A model generated the notes under the pieces. That model searched no databases. It saw only the letters and a list, made by a program, of their open reading frames with translations, and was not told the DNA's origin. From Nymphaea colorata (lineage: Eukaryota; Streptophyta; Magnoliopsida; Nymphaeales; Nymphaeaceae), in the NCBI RefSeq assembly GCF_008831285.2, contig NC_045147.1:20898581-20962580 (forward strand): a stretch of 64,000 nt of DNA. Reading direction: 5' to 3'. This document shows positions 47,221 to 61,198 of the stretch, one piece after another. The stretch's first letter is position 1. Each line of letters begins with the position of its first letter. The translations under genes were made by a program, and so were the position numbers.

Positions 47221-50200
47221 GAAGTCTTCGACCCAAAGTCTTGATTTTCTTGCTGCCATGATGGTCTTTTGGTTTTGTTCTGCTCTTTTCTTTGATGTAT
47301 ATATCTTATTCGTATAGAATAAAAGGGGGAGCTCCCTCCCAGCAGATGCTTCATTGGAACGAATACACTCGTCTGTCGGAGCGTTTAGCATTTTTTAATG
47401 GATCGGACCCTGCGTTGTTTAAGAATCGGGTCGGTCCACTAACTTTAAAATAACGAATATATTATTGCAGTAAATATTTCCTTTATGGGGAAAATGCATC
47501 AAGACATAATCTTTGCATGGTCCAATTTCAAACCATTTTGGTTGCTTCTCTAATATTACTTTGTTAATATGTTGGCTGATACAAGTTAGGATCAGTTAAT
47601 ATGGTGATAATCGTTTAAAGCTGGTTCAAGACTGGTCTGACTATATATGCCACTATTTGCAGTTTAGAAAAGTGACACCTATGGCAATCGAAATATTTGA
47701 CGCATTATCTTTGTGTCTCGCTAGTCGACCAGCTATACTACACCCTTTGAAAGCACACATTATTAATATAAAACAACTTGATTGATGCAGGCCGTGTATT
47801 GACTAGTAATCTGAGTTTTGGATCTTTAGGCTTTCAAATTCATAGATGTAAAGCCAAACCCTCCTTCCACACATCTTAAAGCTAAGTTCTTGACACCTAA
47901 AATAGCAAAATAATTATCACAAGCATAGATCTTATGTTGGACTTGAAATCTTTAATTTGATAAATCTTGAGTCTTGGTCGCATTTTTTTACCGAAAAAGC
48001 AAAATCGAGTAACATCATATTCATGAATTTAAGATTCTCGACTGTCATCGACGCGGGTTCAGGATTGTAGAACAATCCGATTCTGTTGTTGTGAAAATCG
48101 TTCAGGCCAATCGGTTGTATATCATCTCGAGTTGGAAGTGGATCGAATCCGGTGTTGTTAAAATAGGGTCGCGACCTGAATCCACAGAAAATTGATGAGA
48201 TGCGACTCTGATTCAACGATGAGAACCACATGCATGAATTCTTTTCACGGGAATATCGGGATGAAAGAAAAAACAACTTTCACGTTATTTAAATAATATA
48301 TCAATTTTTTCGATCTGCTTATGTTTTGCTAAATTAAAAAAAGAAACACACATCATTCGAAGAGTGCAAATTACTTGGAAAAGTTTTTAATTTAATTCAA
48401 AACCAAAGAGAATTGAGAAGTCATCTCAAATTATCAACCGGATGTAAGATTGGTTATGAAATTCAACCAACAAATGCAACATAGACGTGACCATCAAAGC
48501 TTGGCCGGAAAAATCTTACATCGCTACGTAAATCCTCGACCCATAAACTCTCTCAAATCTTTTAATCCTGAGAAGTGAGAACTGTTTTGAACGTTAGTAT
48601 TCCAATGAAAATAACTGCCGGCAATTTCCCGCTTACCTAACGGCCGGAAAAAGAATCCGCCGGAATATAAATTTAGCCCGATTACTTGGGTGCCTTCAAC
48701 GGAGTATGGCGAACGGTCCTGGCCTGAGAATAATTTTCTACAGGCGGAACAGAAAACCGGGGAACTTCAAATCGACGGCTGGCCGATGTTTTTAAATGAC
48801 TAAAGTACCCTTTGCGGTGGAGACGCGTTGAAAAGAAAAGGAAAAGAAAAGAACAGGAAAAAAACCGGGGGAACATCAAACCGACGGCTGCCTGATGTTT
48901 CACAAATGACTAGAATACCCTTCCTCGTTTATTTGCGTGAGTGCCCACTTTCAGAATCTCCCCAGCTTGACGGCGAAGTGAACGTCTCATGGAAGATTTT
49001 TGTGTGTTGTACAATTCATCTTTAAGTCTGATCCGACCTTTATCATATGTTAAGCAGTCGCTGTTTTTTGTGGAAAATATCTTGCAAAGAACGCTACCAA
49101 GTACGTTAGAAAAGCCAATAGCAGAGAACTTCACTTCAATAATTTCAATAATTTATGTCCAAGAATTTGAGTTCAATATCTTACGATACGCTGGTATCAG
49201 CGTGCGCAACTCCAATTTGTATGTCGGAAAAGAAGAGAGGCGTGGCTGTAAAATATGACGCACAGAAGCAAGCTTGTCAAGCATACGCATGGGCAGGGCA
49301 GGGACATGAATTCTTTTCACTTATACAAATTAAGAAGTAACTAAATTTTTAATCCCCTCAAAAAAATTTAGATTTTAATTAATAACAGAATGAATATAAG
49401 TAAGCGAATAAGGAGGGGCATCTATGCATGAATAAACAAATTAATGAGAGGATCCAATATGTTAATAAACCCATAAAAAAAGGACCGTGTGGGCAGTTGC
49501 TCACACAATCCCGAATGTGGCTCAGCCCCTAAGCATACGTGAACTCCATAATTTCCATTAGACTTTGTTATTTGTCAGCTGGGCCATGGCTTAAGATGAT
49601 CTTTCATGGATTAGTCTGTTTAAAATTGTGTGTGGCCCTGACAAAACAAATAGAAAAACTATGAAAAAGCAGATAAGTTGCCTCCAACGATGACGCTGAA
49701 GCAGATCTGACAACTAAAAAGAGAATGTCAAGTCCCTGGAATATAAGAGACTTGGCAAAAAATTTACCTATCACCGTTGACTAGATCTTGGAGCTGGCAA
49801 CGCCCCATTCAAGTTGAGCATTTGAGAGAAAAATAAAAATAAAAAATAAAAACGGAAGGGGGAAGTGGAACTTTTCTTTAATGCTGTGGCGATTAAATTG
49901 GAACCTGGGTTTGAGAGATCACCGAACTATTTAGCCCCCGGTTTCTGTAACCGACGGTCTATGGTTAGGCGGCCCACGCGCCGGACTGCCTCCAGCCTTG
50001 AACATTTCGCTGGACCTTGGCCCTACCCATGCTTCCATCAGAGCAGGGACAAACGGCTGACATAGGCCAGCTGCATACAAGTTTAGACCCGGTCACTAGA
50101 CGCGGTCGCTGGCTGACGCGGTTTTGCCTGATGCGTGCACAGTGCACTTATGGTATATCGGAAGGATAATGACGCTTTGCCTCGTTGGTTTGTGTGTGCG

Positions 50201-51122
50201 CGCGCGAGAGAGAGAGATTGGGGGACCCTGAGTGGACCAGCCTGGGCCCATCACCGACCCTCTCGCCAGTCTTCTTGACTGGCTGGGACAATCGATGCCA
50301 AACCGTTGCCTTGGCGGCCCTCGTAAATCTAGCAAGCTCAGCGCTAAGCCAAACATCCGGAGATACGTTTCTGATTCAGTATGCAGGGTTTTCACCTTTT
50401 TCTTGTTTTTTAACCCCATAAAAAACGAATTTTACAATACAAATGGGGAAGCAGGTACTGGTACAACCAATTTGGTATTCTAAATTTGGGTATGCAGGAA
50501 TAGCAAAAAAGGTATGCATGAACAATGTATATATACACGACTCTATGTGTGTATATATATATATATGTGCAAAATTTCACAAAAACACAAATTTAAAACA
50601 AAATTCATTCTTAAATGAAGGCAAAGTTTAAAACTTAAAGAAAAAAAAAATTTGTATTTTGGATCGGTTTTGACCCAAAACTGATCCAAACATAGCAGTA
50701 CCACCATACCGCTGCACAGGTAATTGGGCAAGGCTGCCGTACCTATGGGACTTAGATTAGAAAATAAAGTAAAACCATGTTAGCCGATATCACAGCCGAA
50801 ACAGACAGTTTACCTCTCTATTGCCCTTTCAGTTGGAAGGAATTTGAAGTTCAAGGGTCCACAGAAAACGAAATCATACATAAAAATGCTTCAAATAAAA
50901 AGAAGACCTCATACATCACCTGAATTAAGCGACGCATTTTACCAATGCGACTTCTTACTGAACCCATCTACACTGTAGAAGCACGGCTAAGAATATGCAA
51001 GTTACAACGTAACCACGATAATCGAATTGTCCCAAAGAATAAACAATGGAACGTCGGAGGAGATTTGCATGAACCTCCAGTAGGTTTCCATCTTGTTCAA
51101 TAAGTATAAAGTTCAGAACACC
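47221..51122. other. Intergenic, no gene supported
   Basis: Spacer between the ZIP promoter and the 3' end of the receptor kinase. A GC-richer part at 49865-50350 is open in several frames but has no recognisable motif. GA and TA tracts occur at 50202-50217 and near 50552-50566. Confidence 0.4.
48748..48922. repeat. Imperfect 65-70 bp direct repeat
   Basis: The block containing aaccggggaacttcaaatcg (48748-48812) recurs as accgggggaacatcaaaccg (48851-48922), both continuing into a gacggctg word and an aaatgact-taccctt tail. The copies are separated by about 40 bases. Similarity is about 80-85 percent by eye. Confidence 0.75.
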
Positions 51123-52537
51123 TTAACGTGGAGCAAGGTCGGGCACGGCACCACTGTGTAAGTCACCGCCAGAAATACCGAAGGACACAGAAACGTCCTT
51201 GGTTGTTGCAACTGATGATGAACCCAGGCTCCCGACCGTTTCAATTTCAGTTTCTGCAGACTCTGAAGTTGTGTACACAGAATCTGGCATCTTTCGCCAA
51301 ATGTTTTCTAGCTCCCGAACTACCTCAGAAATAGATGGGCGTATGTCTGTCTCGTCCTGACAGCATCTCATCGCCAACTCTGCAAACTGTTCAAGGCATT
51401 CAAACGGATATGGACCCAGCCGACTATCTAATACGGAGAGTAGAAGCCCAGCTTGGTATGCATGATTCACCTGTCGTCAAATGTATGTTGGATTTGAAAG
51501 ATCAGGGAATAGCAGCACCTTCAAATGAACTGCAAGATATGCAGACAACGCAATGGCACACAAAACTCTCAAGTAAGATGCTGCCCTCACATGTTTGTTT
51601 CCTCTATATGTAAAAGTTAGATCCTCCTACCTTCATGTCATGTGGATGCCTGTGAGCTTTCATCTTTCAACACGTAGTATAGTCGAAAGTCTATAGTTGC
51701 ATTTAACGGAATCCATTTATTAGGAATGAACCCTTGGATCAAGTTTTTTGACGAGAAATATATTTTTTTAAGACTCGAAAACAAAGAACTTAACGATATT
51801 GATTCTTTAAAATCACGCGTTGTACATGGATATATATTGTTTTGACCTGAAAACATAAACTTCACAATATTGATTCTTTAAAATTTTGTGTTGTACATGG
51901 ATGCATACCGTAATAGGATTTCCTACTAAGCGATTAACTTGTTCACATCCATTTGGTGAGGTTCCTATAAAGAAAGAAATTTCATGAATTACCAAAACTA
52001 AAATTGCCCAACCCCTCTAACCATTGGGAGGAGCCAATTGCTCTGAATAAATGTGTTTCTGTGGGCACACACGTACACATTAATCTCCAAAAGCCGAAGT
52101 TCTTTATGTGCTACTTAAATTGCGGAATGCATCAGTGAATCGTAAGATGCAATTTGAATTACTCGACTAACGAATGGTCATGTCGTCAAAAACAAATAAA
52201 ACAAATTTATTTTTTCATGCATCTTGTATTCTGCTTTGAGTACGTCGAGAATATATGCATTATTAGTGATGCTGTTGTGATTATTTTTCCTTTTGGGAGA
52301 ATTTCATAAACATGCAGTTTGGTGATTAAGAAGAAAACACCCAATGCTTCAACATTGTCAAGAATATGTCTATTTATTTGCAGTTTGCACCATTAACTAA
52401 AAGCTCCTCTGGTCATTTTAAACCTAGTACATAAGGAATTAAAATGATCAACATAATTATGAGTAAAACTATTAAGTAAAATCATGAACAGTCATTTGAG
52501 ACAAATATAAAGCAGATAAACAAATCACTATACATAC

Positions 52538-52588
<51 letters not shown>

Positions 52589-55500
52589 AAATATATATAG
52601 ACACACAGAAGATTACCTCACGGACAATGTTTTTGCCATGTGAAATAGGATGCATCCCCGTGAGGAGTTCAAAAAACACAACCCCAAGGCTGTATACATC
52701 GCTTTTGTCTGTCAATTTGTGTGTCAAGAAGTACTCAGGATCAAGGTAACCCTGCAGAGGGGACACCAGTGGAGGTTAACAGCTGTATAATTCACCACAC
52801 GCAAAATAATTTTGCATTAAACCAACCAAGAATTTTAGAAGAAAAAAAACATCGATGCATGCAAGCATGCACATGCAAGACAAATATTCAAAAAAAGGTT
52901 GATCTGCAAATTTCTCTTACTGGAGTGCCTTTCACCACAGTAGACACATGGCCTGGTTCACTTCCCTCTACTTCTGGCACAGGTGCAAGCTTCGAGAGCC
53001 CAAAATCAGCAACCTTGGCAATGAACTTGGAGTCCAATAATATATTACTGGCTTTAATATCACGATGGAATATTGGTGGATTTGCTTCATTGTGCAGATA
53101 CTGAATGCCCCGAGCAGCACCTAGTGCAATACGCAGTCTCATGCCAAAATCAGGAGGATCTTTCGCTTTAGCTGTGAAGAAAAGCTAATATTTAGGACAT
53201 GGATAATTAAAGCAAATATTATGATTTTGCAGGGAACAGTATCTTACATCTTAAATGTGATCTCTATTTTGACTATAAACTTTAGAATTTTCAGAAATTA
53301 ATATAACAAAATTGTCAGAAAGTCGTTGCAGATAAGTTGATAACTAACTCCATGTTGCCCACGAAAAATTGCATATTCTCAAAATTACACCTCAAAATGA
53401 CCATGCAAATGCACGAGGGAAGCAGGAAAATCAAAACAAAGGAATCCAAACAGGAAAGGCCAATATCACATACATATTTTACAGTTATAGCCTTCTGAAG
53501 TCTCATCAACAAAAAGAATCATGAGGACAAAGATGTAAAGTTAAGAGGGACACCTGACAAATGCTCACGCAGACTGCCATTTGGCATGAACTCATACACC
53601 AACATCTGCATAAAATAGAGGAACAAAAAGGTGAGCACCACTAAAGAAAAGATAACTCCAACACAAGTAAATAAAAGGCCAAGTCCTTAGTTGTGCGCCA
53701 ATTGAAGCATGCTACAAGCCAAGCTTGGGGAAGTTATAGATAAAGGACAATAAGAATAGCTTTTAAGAATGTCATCCAGAATAAAATCATAATTTCTGTT
53801 TCCTAGGATGACCACCCTTGAAGAAGATTGCAGCTACTATTCGCAAAATAATCAATGGTAACCACAAAAGCTATATGCTTATTCATAGATGCTTATTGAG
53901 AAAACACTGCATTTACACATGAACTTGAGGAGTGAAGAACATATGCATGCAAACAAAGTAAGCTCCAAACACAAGGTCTTCCAGTAATACAAAATATCGA
54001 ACTGCAAAGTCTGTGCAATGACAAACAATTGAGGGTCTGTTTCAAAGCCAGTTTAGATATGGAGAAAATAGGGCAATGGGACAAGTTGCTCTTGCCATCG
54101 CCAGTTTCATCTACCAAATATGGGCAGCAATGTAAGAGGAGTCAGCTGATCCCCAATTTGCCGCCCATTCAATCTCACATATGGTTCCCAAGCACAGTCT
54201 GAATTGATGAACTTGCTAATTATTGTAGCAAGATGTGCACTAAGTGGAAGGGTGACACGTTTATTGTCATGGACTGCAGAGTCCCTATACATCCCCACTA
54301 AGGATATGGACAGGTGACCATGAAAGCAACATGAGCCAAGAATTTCATATTACTCTTGTCAGTGGTCCACGTTATGGAATTTATGAGCAAAATCTTCTAA
54401 CAATACTCTCTCAACAACAACCGCCTAATCATGTGAAGACTGTGTGCAACAAGCAAATCTTATGGTGCTTCCGACAGAAGTTCAATTCTATGAACAAGTT
54501 GACAAGTGAAAAAACATTGCTAATACCTGTTCACCTTCTTCATTGCAGTATCCTATAAGAGACACCAGGTTTCGATGATGTAACCGCGACAGCAACTCTA
54601 TTTCTGTAAAAAACTCTCTTTGTCCTTGTAGAGATCCTTCCTGAGCACGCTTAATAGCAACAGCTGACCCATCAACCAACACGCCTTTGTAGACCTTCCC
54701 GTAACCTCCTTCCCCAACTATTGCTAAATTGCTGAAATCATTAGTAGCTAATGCCATCTCTCCAAAGGTAAAGTCTTTGACACCATCGACTTTGATAGGG
54801 ATATTAGAAACTAAGAAGAAAAGAGAAAAACATGAAAAGAAAAATTCAAAAAAGAAACAAGATGGTGAAGCTAAGGATCATTGTCTCGTCATAAGCAATT
54901 AATAACTAATGACTAATGAGAGAACAGACTAATCAAGTAATAGGTGACCAAACACCATCTGTTAGATATCTACTTGTAATGAAATCCTCTTTTGAAAATG
55001 TCTCACTATTCTAATGGAGGCCAGTGCAGAAATAACAAGTAATCAGTGCATTATATAGTACAAATCAGGTTCTCCTTAATTTAGAGAACCATGACGCATG
55101 AGCAATGGTGGTCATCAGACCAGGTACCTGTGTAGTGGTCAGGTACCCATCCCAGATCAGGCCCGGTTCAGGTACAATATAACATTACATGCTACTGGAC
55201 CCAATAGAACTTAGGACCAACCCAACCCATTTATGATTGAATAACGGGCTTCTTCAGTACCATGCATGAGAAAGTGTGGGCATTAGGCCAGGTACCTATG
55301 TAATGCTCAGATACCCATCCTAAATCAGGCTGGCTTTTGGTAAAATATAATGTTACATGCCACTGGACCCAATAAAACTTGCAACCAACCCGACTCATTT
55401 ATGATTGAGTCGGGGCAGGTAACAGGCTTCTTCAGGTACCAGTAGGGGACTAAGCCAAATAACCTCAGTATTCAAGTGTGGTTTCGAGGCCTTTGGGGTC

Positions 55501-58500
55501 ACTACTGGCCAGTCCAACAGGGTTTGGAGGCAAGGGGGAGGGGAGGACCCCGTGAAATTTTGAAAAAAATAGTTTGTCCCCCGTCCCACCAACCCCCAAC
55601 AAAAGAAAAAAATTCTCGTCTTCACCCCTGTGGTCTAACGCCCACCTGCTACATACATACACCATTTATATACACACAGATTGACGTCCTTGTGCTTAAA
55701 TTTGGATTCAATCACTCATTAACACTAATGTATATTGCATCTGATGCTGATGGCTTGTCACTTCTTTTAGATGCATCACCATCACAAACAGAAACAAAAG
55801 CATGGAATCCCCCAAATGGACATACATGACCAAGCAAGCATCCCAACACTGACTTATAAAAGTAAGATCCGTCAGAATACATCTATACAAGAAATAATTT
55901 CAATCAATTGTGATTTGTGGACAAACAGATTCCCCTAAATAACCCAGAGAATCACAGTGTTGTTGTTGATAACCAATTAATTAGCTCCCCATATGGAACC
56001 TAAATCATATTAGACCTTGACCCATTAATTGGCTTAAATATGAATAACAAAAAGCTAATCCTTCTACAATCAACTCATTTTTTAGCACCAAAAAAAGGAA
56101 AAAGAAACTCCAAGTCAAACTAATTATTGTGCAGCTTTAACACTAGAAAACCCTTTACACATGCATATGCATTAACAGAAACAAGGGTACTTAGGGTACT
56201 TACCTAGACGCTTCCTGCTAATTTTACTGTATTCTTTAACATGCCTTCTTAAGAATAAGACGACAATAAGACAAGAAACTGCCACTAGAGCAGCAGTTGC
56301 TGCCAGGATGATTGCAACCAAAACTCCCTTGCTCATTCCGGTGCTTTGGGAGCCGATGATAGTATTCACTGGAACAGACATGAAGAATCAATGTTATAGG
56401 CATTTCAGTCTTCCACTTGGCAAACCCAATGTTCCAATGCAGAAAAAATATGAAACCTTAAATTTGCCAATACAATCAACAAGCAAAAGACTTTATGCTT
56501 TCTTTATTGGCCTTGTCATTGGGTTATTTTATGAAGGCATGGATAATATGAGCAAAACGTACAAATTAACGGCTTAATTTACACGAGATAGAACAGCTAC
56601 ACTTTGCAAGAGCTAGAAGTACAAAACATTTGATGACAAGAAGCTTCATCTACAGAACCATTCCCCCTGACAGGCCCAGTGATAAGGGTCTACACTAGTT
56701 GCATCGTAGGAATCAGAAGCAGGAAACAGTCAATTCACAATTTTGGATTATTCAGGAAGTGGGAGTAGGAAACAGCATGGGGAGATGTTTAGCAAGTGAT
56801 GTGATGGATCATGCAAGAGACTAATAAATTAATATAAATAAGTAAACCCTTTAAAAAATAAAAATACAAGTTAAGGCATGATATTAAGGCAAAAATAAAG
56901 TAAAATAACATGGACTCATGCTTATGGCATAAGATCAGGCTTATGTTTGGCAATCAGGTTTCATGATGAATTCCAGTATGTGGTTCATAGAAACGGAGGA
57001 GTCCCAGCTTCCCGCTTAGTTTAACTGATTCCAGAACAAGAAAATGACCTTCATTGAAATATGTCTAATTCATTAGGAAGAAATTCAAAGTTCAGGATAA
57101 GCATCTGATAAAAATTTTGATTTCTTTTATATGCAATGGTCTTATAGATGAACATCATAATAAGGCTTTTCAAGTCTTACCATATTCATATGGTCCTTCA
57201 AGAGTGAAGTTGAGCAATTCATATGGACCAAACACAGGACTGTCCTTCATAGCCCATGAAGTAAACATGTCCCTAAGCCGTAGGATCTCACTCAGATTGA
57301 AGGTTTGATTGCTGTGGCTATCTTTTATCATAGGAAAAAGTTTCAAGTACATCTTCAGCCTTGGACCTTCCTCCCATATGAAGGAGTAAACATTCAATTG
57401 ATCAAGATCCAAATCAAGGCTAGACGTGAGATAAATACGAAAGATTGAGACATATGGTGGAAATACAGAGATGCCAGGGCTTTTTAAACGATATCCAACT
57501 TTAATAGGAGCAGCACAGAAACATGTAACAAGTGATGATGGAACATATTCATAGAATTGAGCTGGACAGGACTGGACTAGACAAACATTTGTGGAGTTAG
57601 ATGTGCCTCCAGAAGATTCCATATTGTCATCAGGTTGGGGTCCACAAAACTGTGTGACCTTGAGCTGGTTGGCACTTGAACACAAAGGATTTCCTTGAAG
57701 CCTGAGCAACTCAAACAAATGCAATCCAATAAGATATAGCATATGCTAAATGCAAAATCTTATCTGACTGAAGAATAAGTAAACTGGTCTCATAAATTGA
57801 AGAGTAAACACAATGTAATCAAAAGGTTCTTGCTTAATGGCCCTACCAAGAAATGAAAGAACACCTGACAAAGGACTTCTATGCAGAGTCATAAAAATAT
57901 TGCAAGAAAGAAGCATGGACATCATTTGTTCAAATTTTCCATGGATAGACAAGCAACAGAAAGATCAATTTTTTTATAACATCCCCTCAGCCAGTGAGAG
58001 TACAATGATTCATAACACAGTATTCCCATACATAGACAAGCAACAGAAAGCTCAATTTTTTGATAACAGCCACTCTAACTCACAGCTAAATCACCCCTGA
58101 ATCATAAACTAAGTCCAAGTTAAAACTTTTGTCTACAGCTGTAAACATGAAATCAGTGGAAAAAAGAGAGTTGCATGCGATTGCTAGATAAACTAAGCTT
58201 CTCCCAGTATGTTGTATCTCCTTTCCATGGTTCTAGTCTTCTAGAAGTGAACAATTAAATATATATGTTTGTTTGTGTGTGCTTTAGTTGGATAGTAGGA
58301 TCCTCTACTAGGTAAACAGCCAGAATTAACAAACTCCCCTAACTGCAGTGATTTTTTTATATTTATATCATTCTAAAGTGTTAGACCAAGCCTGCCGCCT
58401 TCTCAAACTGGAATAAGTTTTGGCTCAAGATTGCTGTCATTCTGATCCTCGTAGAAAAGCAATTTACCCATGGAAGACAAAAGTAAAAAAAAAAAGCAGA

Positions 58501-60414
58501 AGAGAACACTACTCAAAGCGTTAGTGCATTGCATTGCCAGACATTGCCAGCATAGTGAAAATATCAGATTCATGAGACCCACTGGATAAACAGTATTTAT
58601 CAATTTTTTCTTCTTTCTTTGATATTCTTTTATAAAAGTAATTTTGCAGACAAAATTTAATCTGACCACAAAGAAACAAAATAATTTTCTAGTTATGTCC
58701 GTTACTAAGATCGAAGAAGACTAATCTACATTGACTCCTGATGCCTGTCATGTCAAGAACAATGTTGTGATCATCACTATGCAATACTCATCAGTAGCAT
58801 CATTCTATTTCTATGGTTTTACTTTTACCTATGCAGACAAAAGGGATAGGGTAAACCTAGGTAATTCACCTAGTCAGTTGAAAGGAAAAAGGGAAGAGGA
58901 AAACAAAAAGGACAAACTGAATTTTTTAAAAAAAAAGGTGCACTGTTACAAGTAAGATAACTACGTTCAGTTCTGTTTATCAGGTCTTCTTGCTCTTGTT
59001 AAAATCGTAAATGAATGCATTACATATATTCATGACCATGCATAAATATGCATCATATACATGCCTATGTACAATTAACCAAATGAGTAATTATAAAGAG
59101 CTCAGAGGCTGTCTATGAGCCACCTCAAAGACTTGATTGATTATTCACAAGGTGTTATGTGTTACATTAGTTTTGCAAGAAAGTGAATGATAACTTTTAG
59201 ACAAAGCAACTTTTAGTTATATGCCATCAATCAAATTCATCAGATGGTTCAGGAAAAGTTCACATATTTCAGAAACTATATCTATATGTGTAAGGAATGA
59301 TTCAACCAGTCCCATTTTCCAAGTGCTTTTTTCATCCCCCCCCCCTCCCTTTTCCAAACAAACCCCTTTTTCTCTCACTTTGGAGGATCATAAGTCCTCA
59401 TACTTAGTTTTCTTGTTGCTACCTTTATCCATTAAGTGATATATCAAAGCAAAGCATGCAAAAAGGCCAGTTGGTAACCACCTACAAATAGAAGCATTTA
59501 TTCCAGTGAAATATATATTACATACATACATATGTACATATAATAGCCATAAATATCGTTCTTGGGTTTTTATCGGCGAGGTTTTTCGTGGGTATTTATC
59601 GGCAAAGTTCTTTGTTTTTTTGGAAAAATCTCAAGAAAATCTCAGATTTTTTCAAAAAAATAAAAAATCAAAATGTTAGGTAAAAATACAAGAAATGAAA
59701 AACTACTAACTACTAAGTACTAAGTATTGCATTGCATTTAGGAGGTTATGTTAAATACCTAAAACAAGAGTAAATAAAACAATGAAACAAAAGTTGAAAA
59801 AAAATACAAACAGAAAACAAAATAAAATAAATGAAAAATCACGATAAAATTGTAATAAAATCGCCATAAATTCATTTTAAACACTTTTTTCAATATATCG
59901 CAATTTTTCCCATTTTTATTATTTTTTTCTTTAACATCATGATATTTTCGAAAATATCGCAATATTGTGGCTATTATACATACATACATACACACATACA
60001 TATATATATACACATACACACACACACACACACAGAATTTGGTAGGTATGAGACCCTTAAGTGCAAATCTGGTAAGGAATCAGCTAAGCCGTTGATATTT
60101 ACAAGATGGATGCCTGAGAGAAAATCAATGAGTAAAAGGAGATAGGGTGTTTCAGTCATATAGCATTAACTAACAACCATTTCTCCTTGATTTTCTCTCA
60201 ACCATCTATCTTGGAAAAATCAATGGCCTATAGGAATTTTTACCAGTCTCGTAGCTAAGGGTCTTGTACCTACCAATTTTTATATATATGACTGGTAAAG
60301 AATCATCTCGGCCATTGATTTTCCCAAAATGGATGGTTAAGAGAAAACCAAGGAGAAAAGCTTGTTAATTAATGCTATATGTCTAAAATACCCTATATCC
60401 TTTTTTTTTCTCGT

Positions 60415-60472
<58 letters not shown>

Positions 60473-61158
60473 TGGTATTATGGTAGGTATGACCCTTAAG
60501 CGCAAATCCAATAAGATCTTAGGCGTTGATCTTTCCAAGATGGATATACACACACACACATATCTGCACATACTAAAGTGATGATAAGCTGAATAGACAA
60601 ACTCACCTTACACTCACATTGGTAGGAGGGTTCAAAATACTGGAAATATTTGAGAAGTTGTTATTTTGCAAATCTCTGCAACAAACAAATAAACTAAGTT
60701 ACATGTAAAACAGGATACAATCATAAAAAAAGTTTTATCCGCTCAACTAACAGGTCCATGGCCAGTGTTACTAGAGATAATTTTAATTTAACCTACTGAC
60801 TTGAAGACAGAATAAAGCATCTTATGGAGCAATAAGAGGCACGACACTATGCCAATGAAAGCTCAAAGAAGGAAATAGGCAACATAAAATCAAAGAAGTG
60901 AAAAACAACAAAAGTTTGAAAACATACACTATGAGCCGATCCTTAGAACCAAAAGTTCTGTTCTCCCAAATTGTAGCTAGAACAGACCCATTCAACTGAT
61001 TATTTTCCAAAGATCTGTAAAAGAATATCTCTAGTAAGCTTCAAGAAAATACAAGCATTTCAGAGTAAAAACACACAACCAACTCATTGATGATCCTGCA
61101 GTGAAATTGACAATATAAAAGCAACAGTATGGCTAGAAATCTTGCCTTTCAAGTTTGA

Positions 61159-61198
<40 letters not shown>

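Noticed and set aside
49865-50483. Several overlapping GC-richer frames on both strands
   Set aside because: No frame has a recognisable domain or splice context; the open frames follow from base composition.
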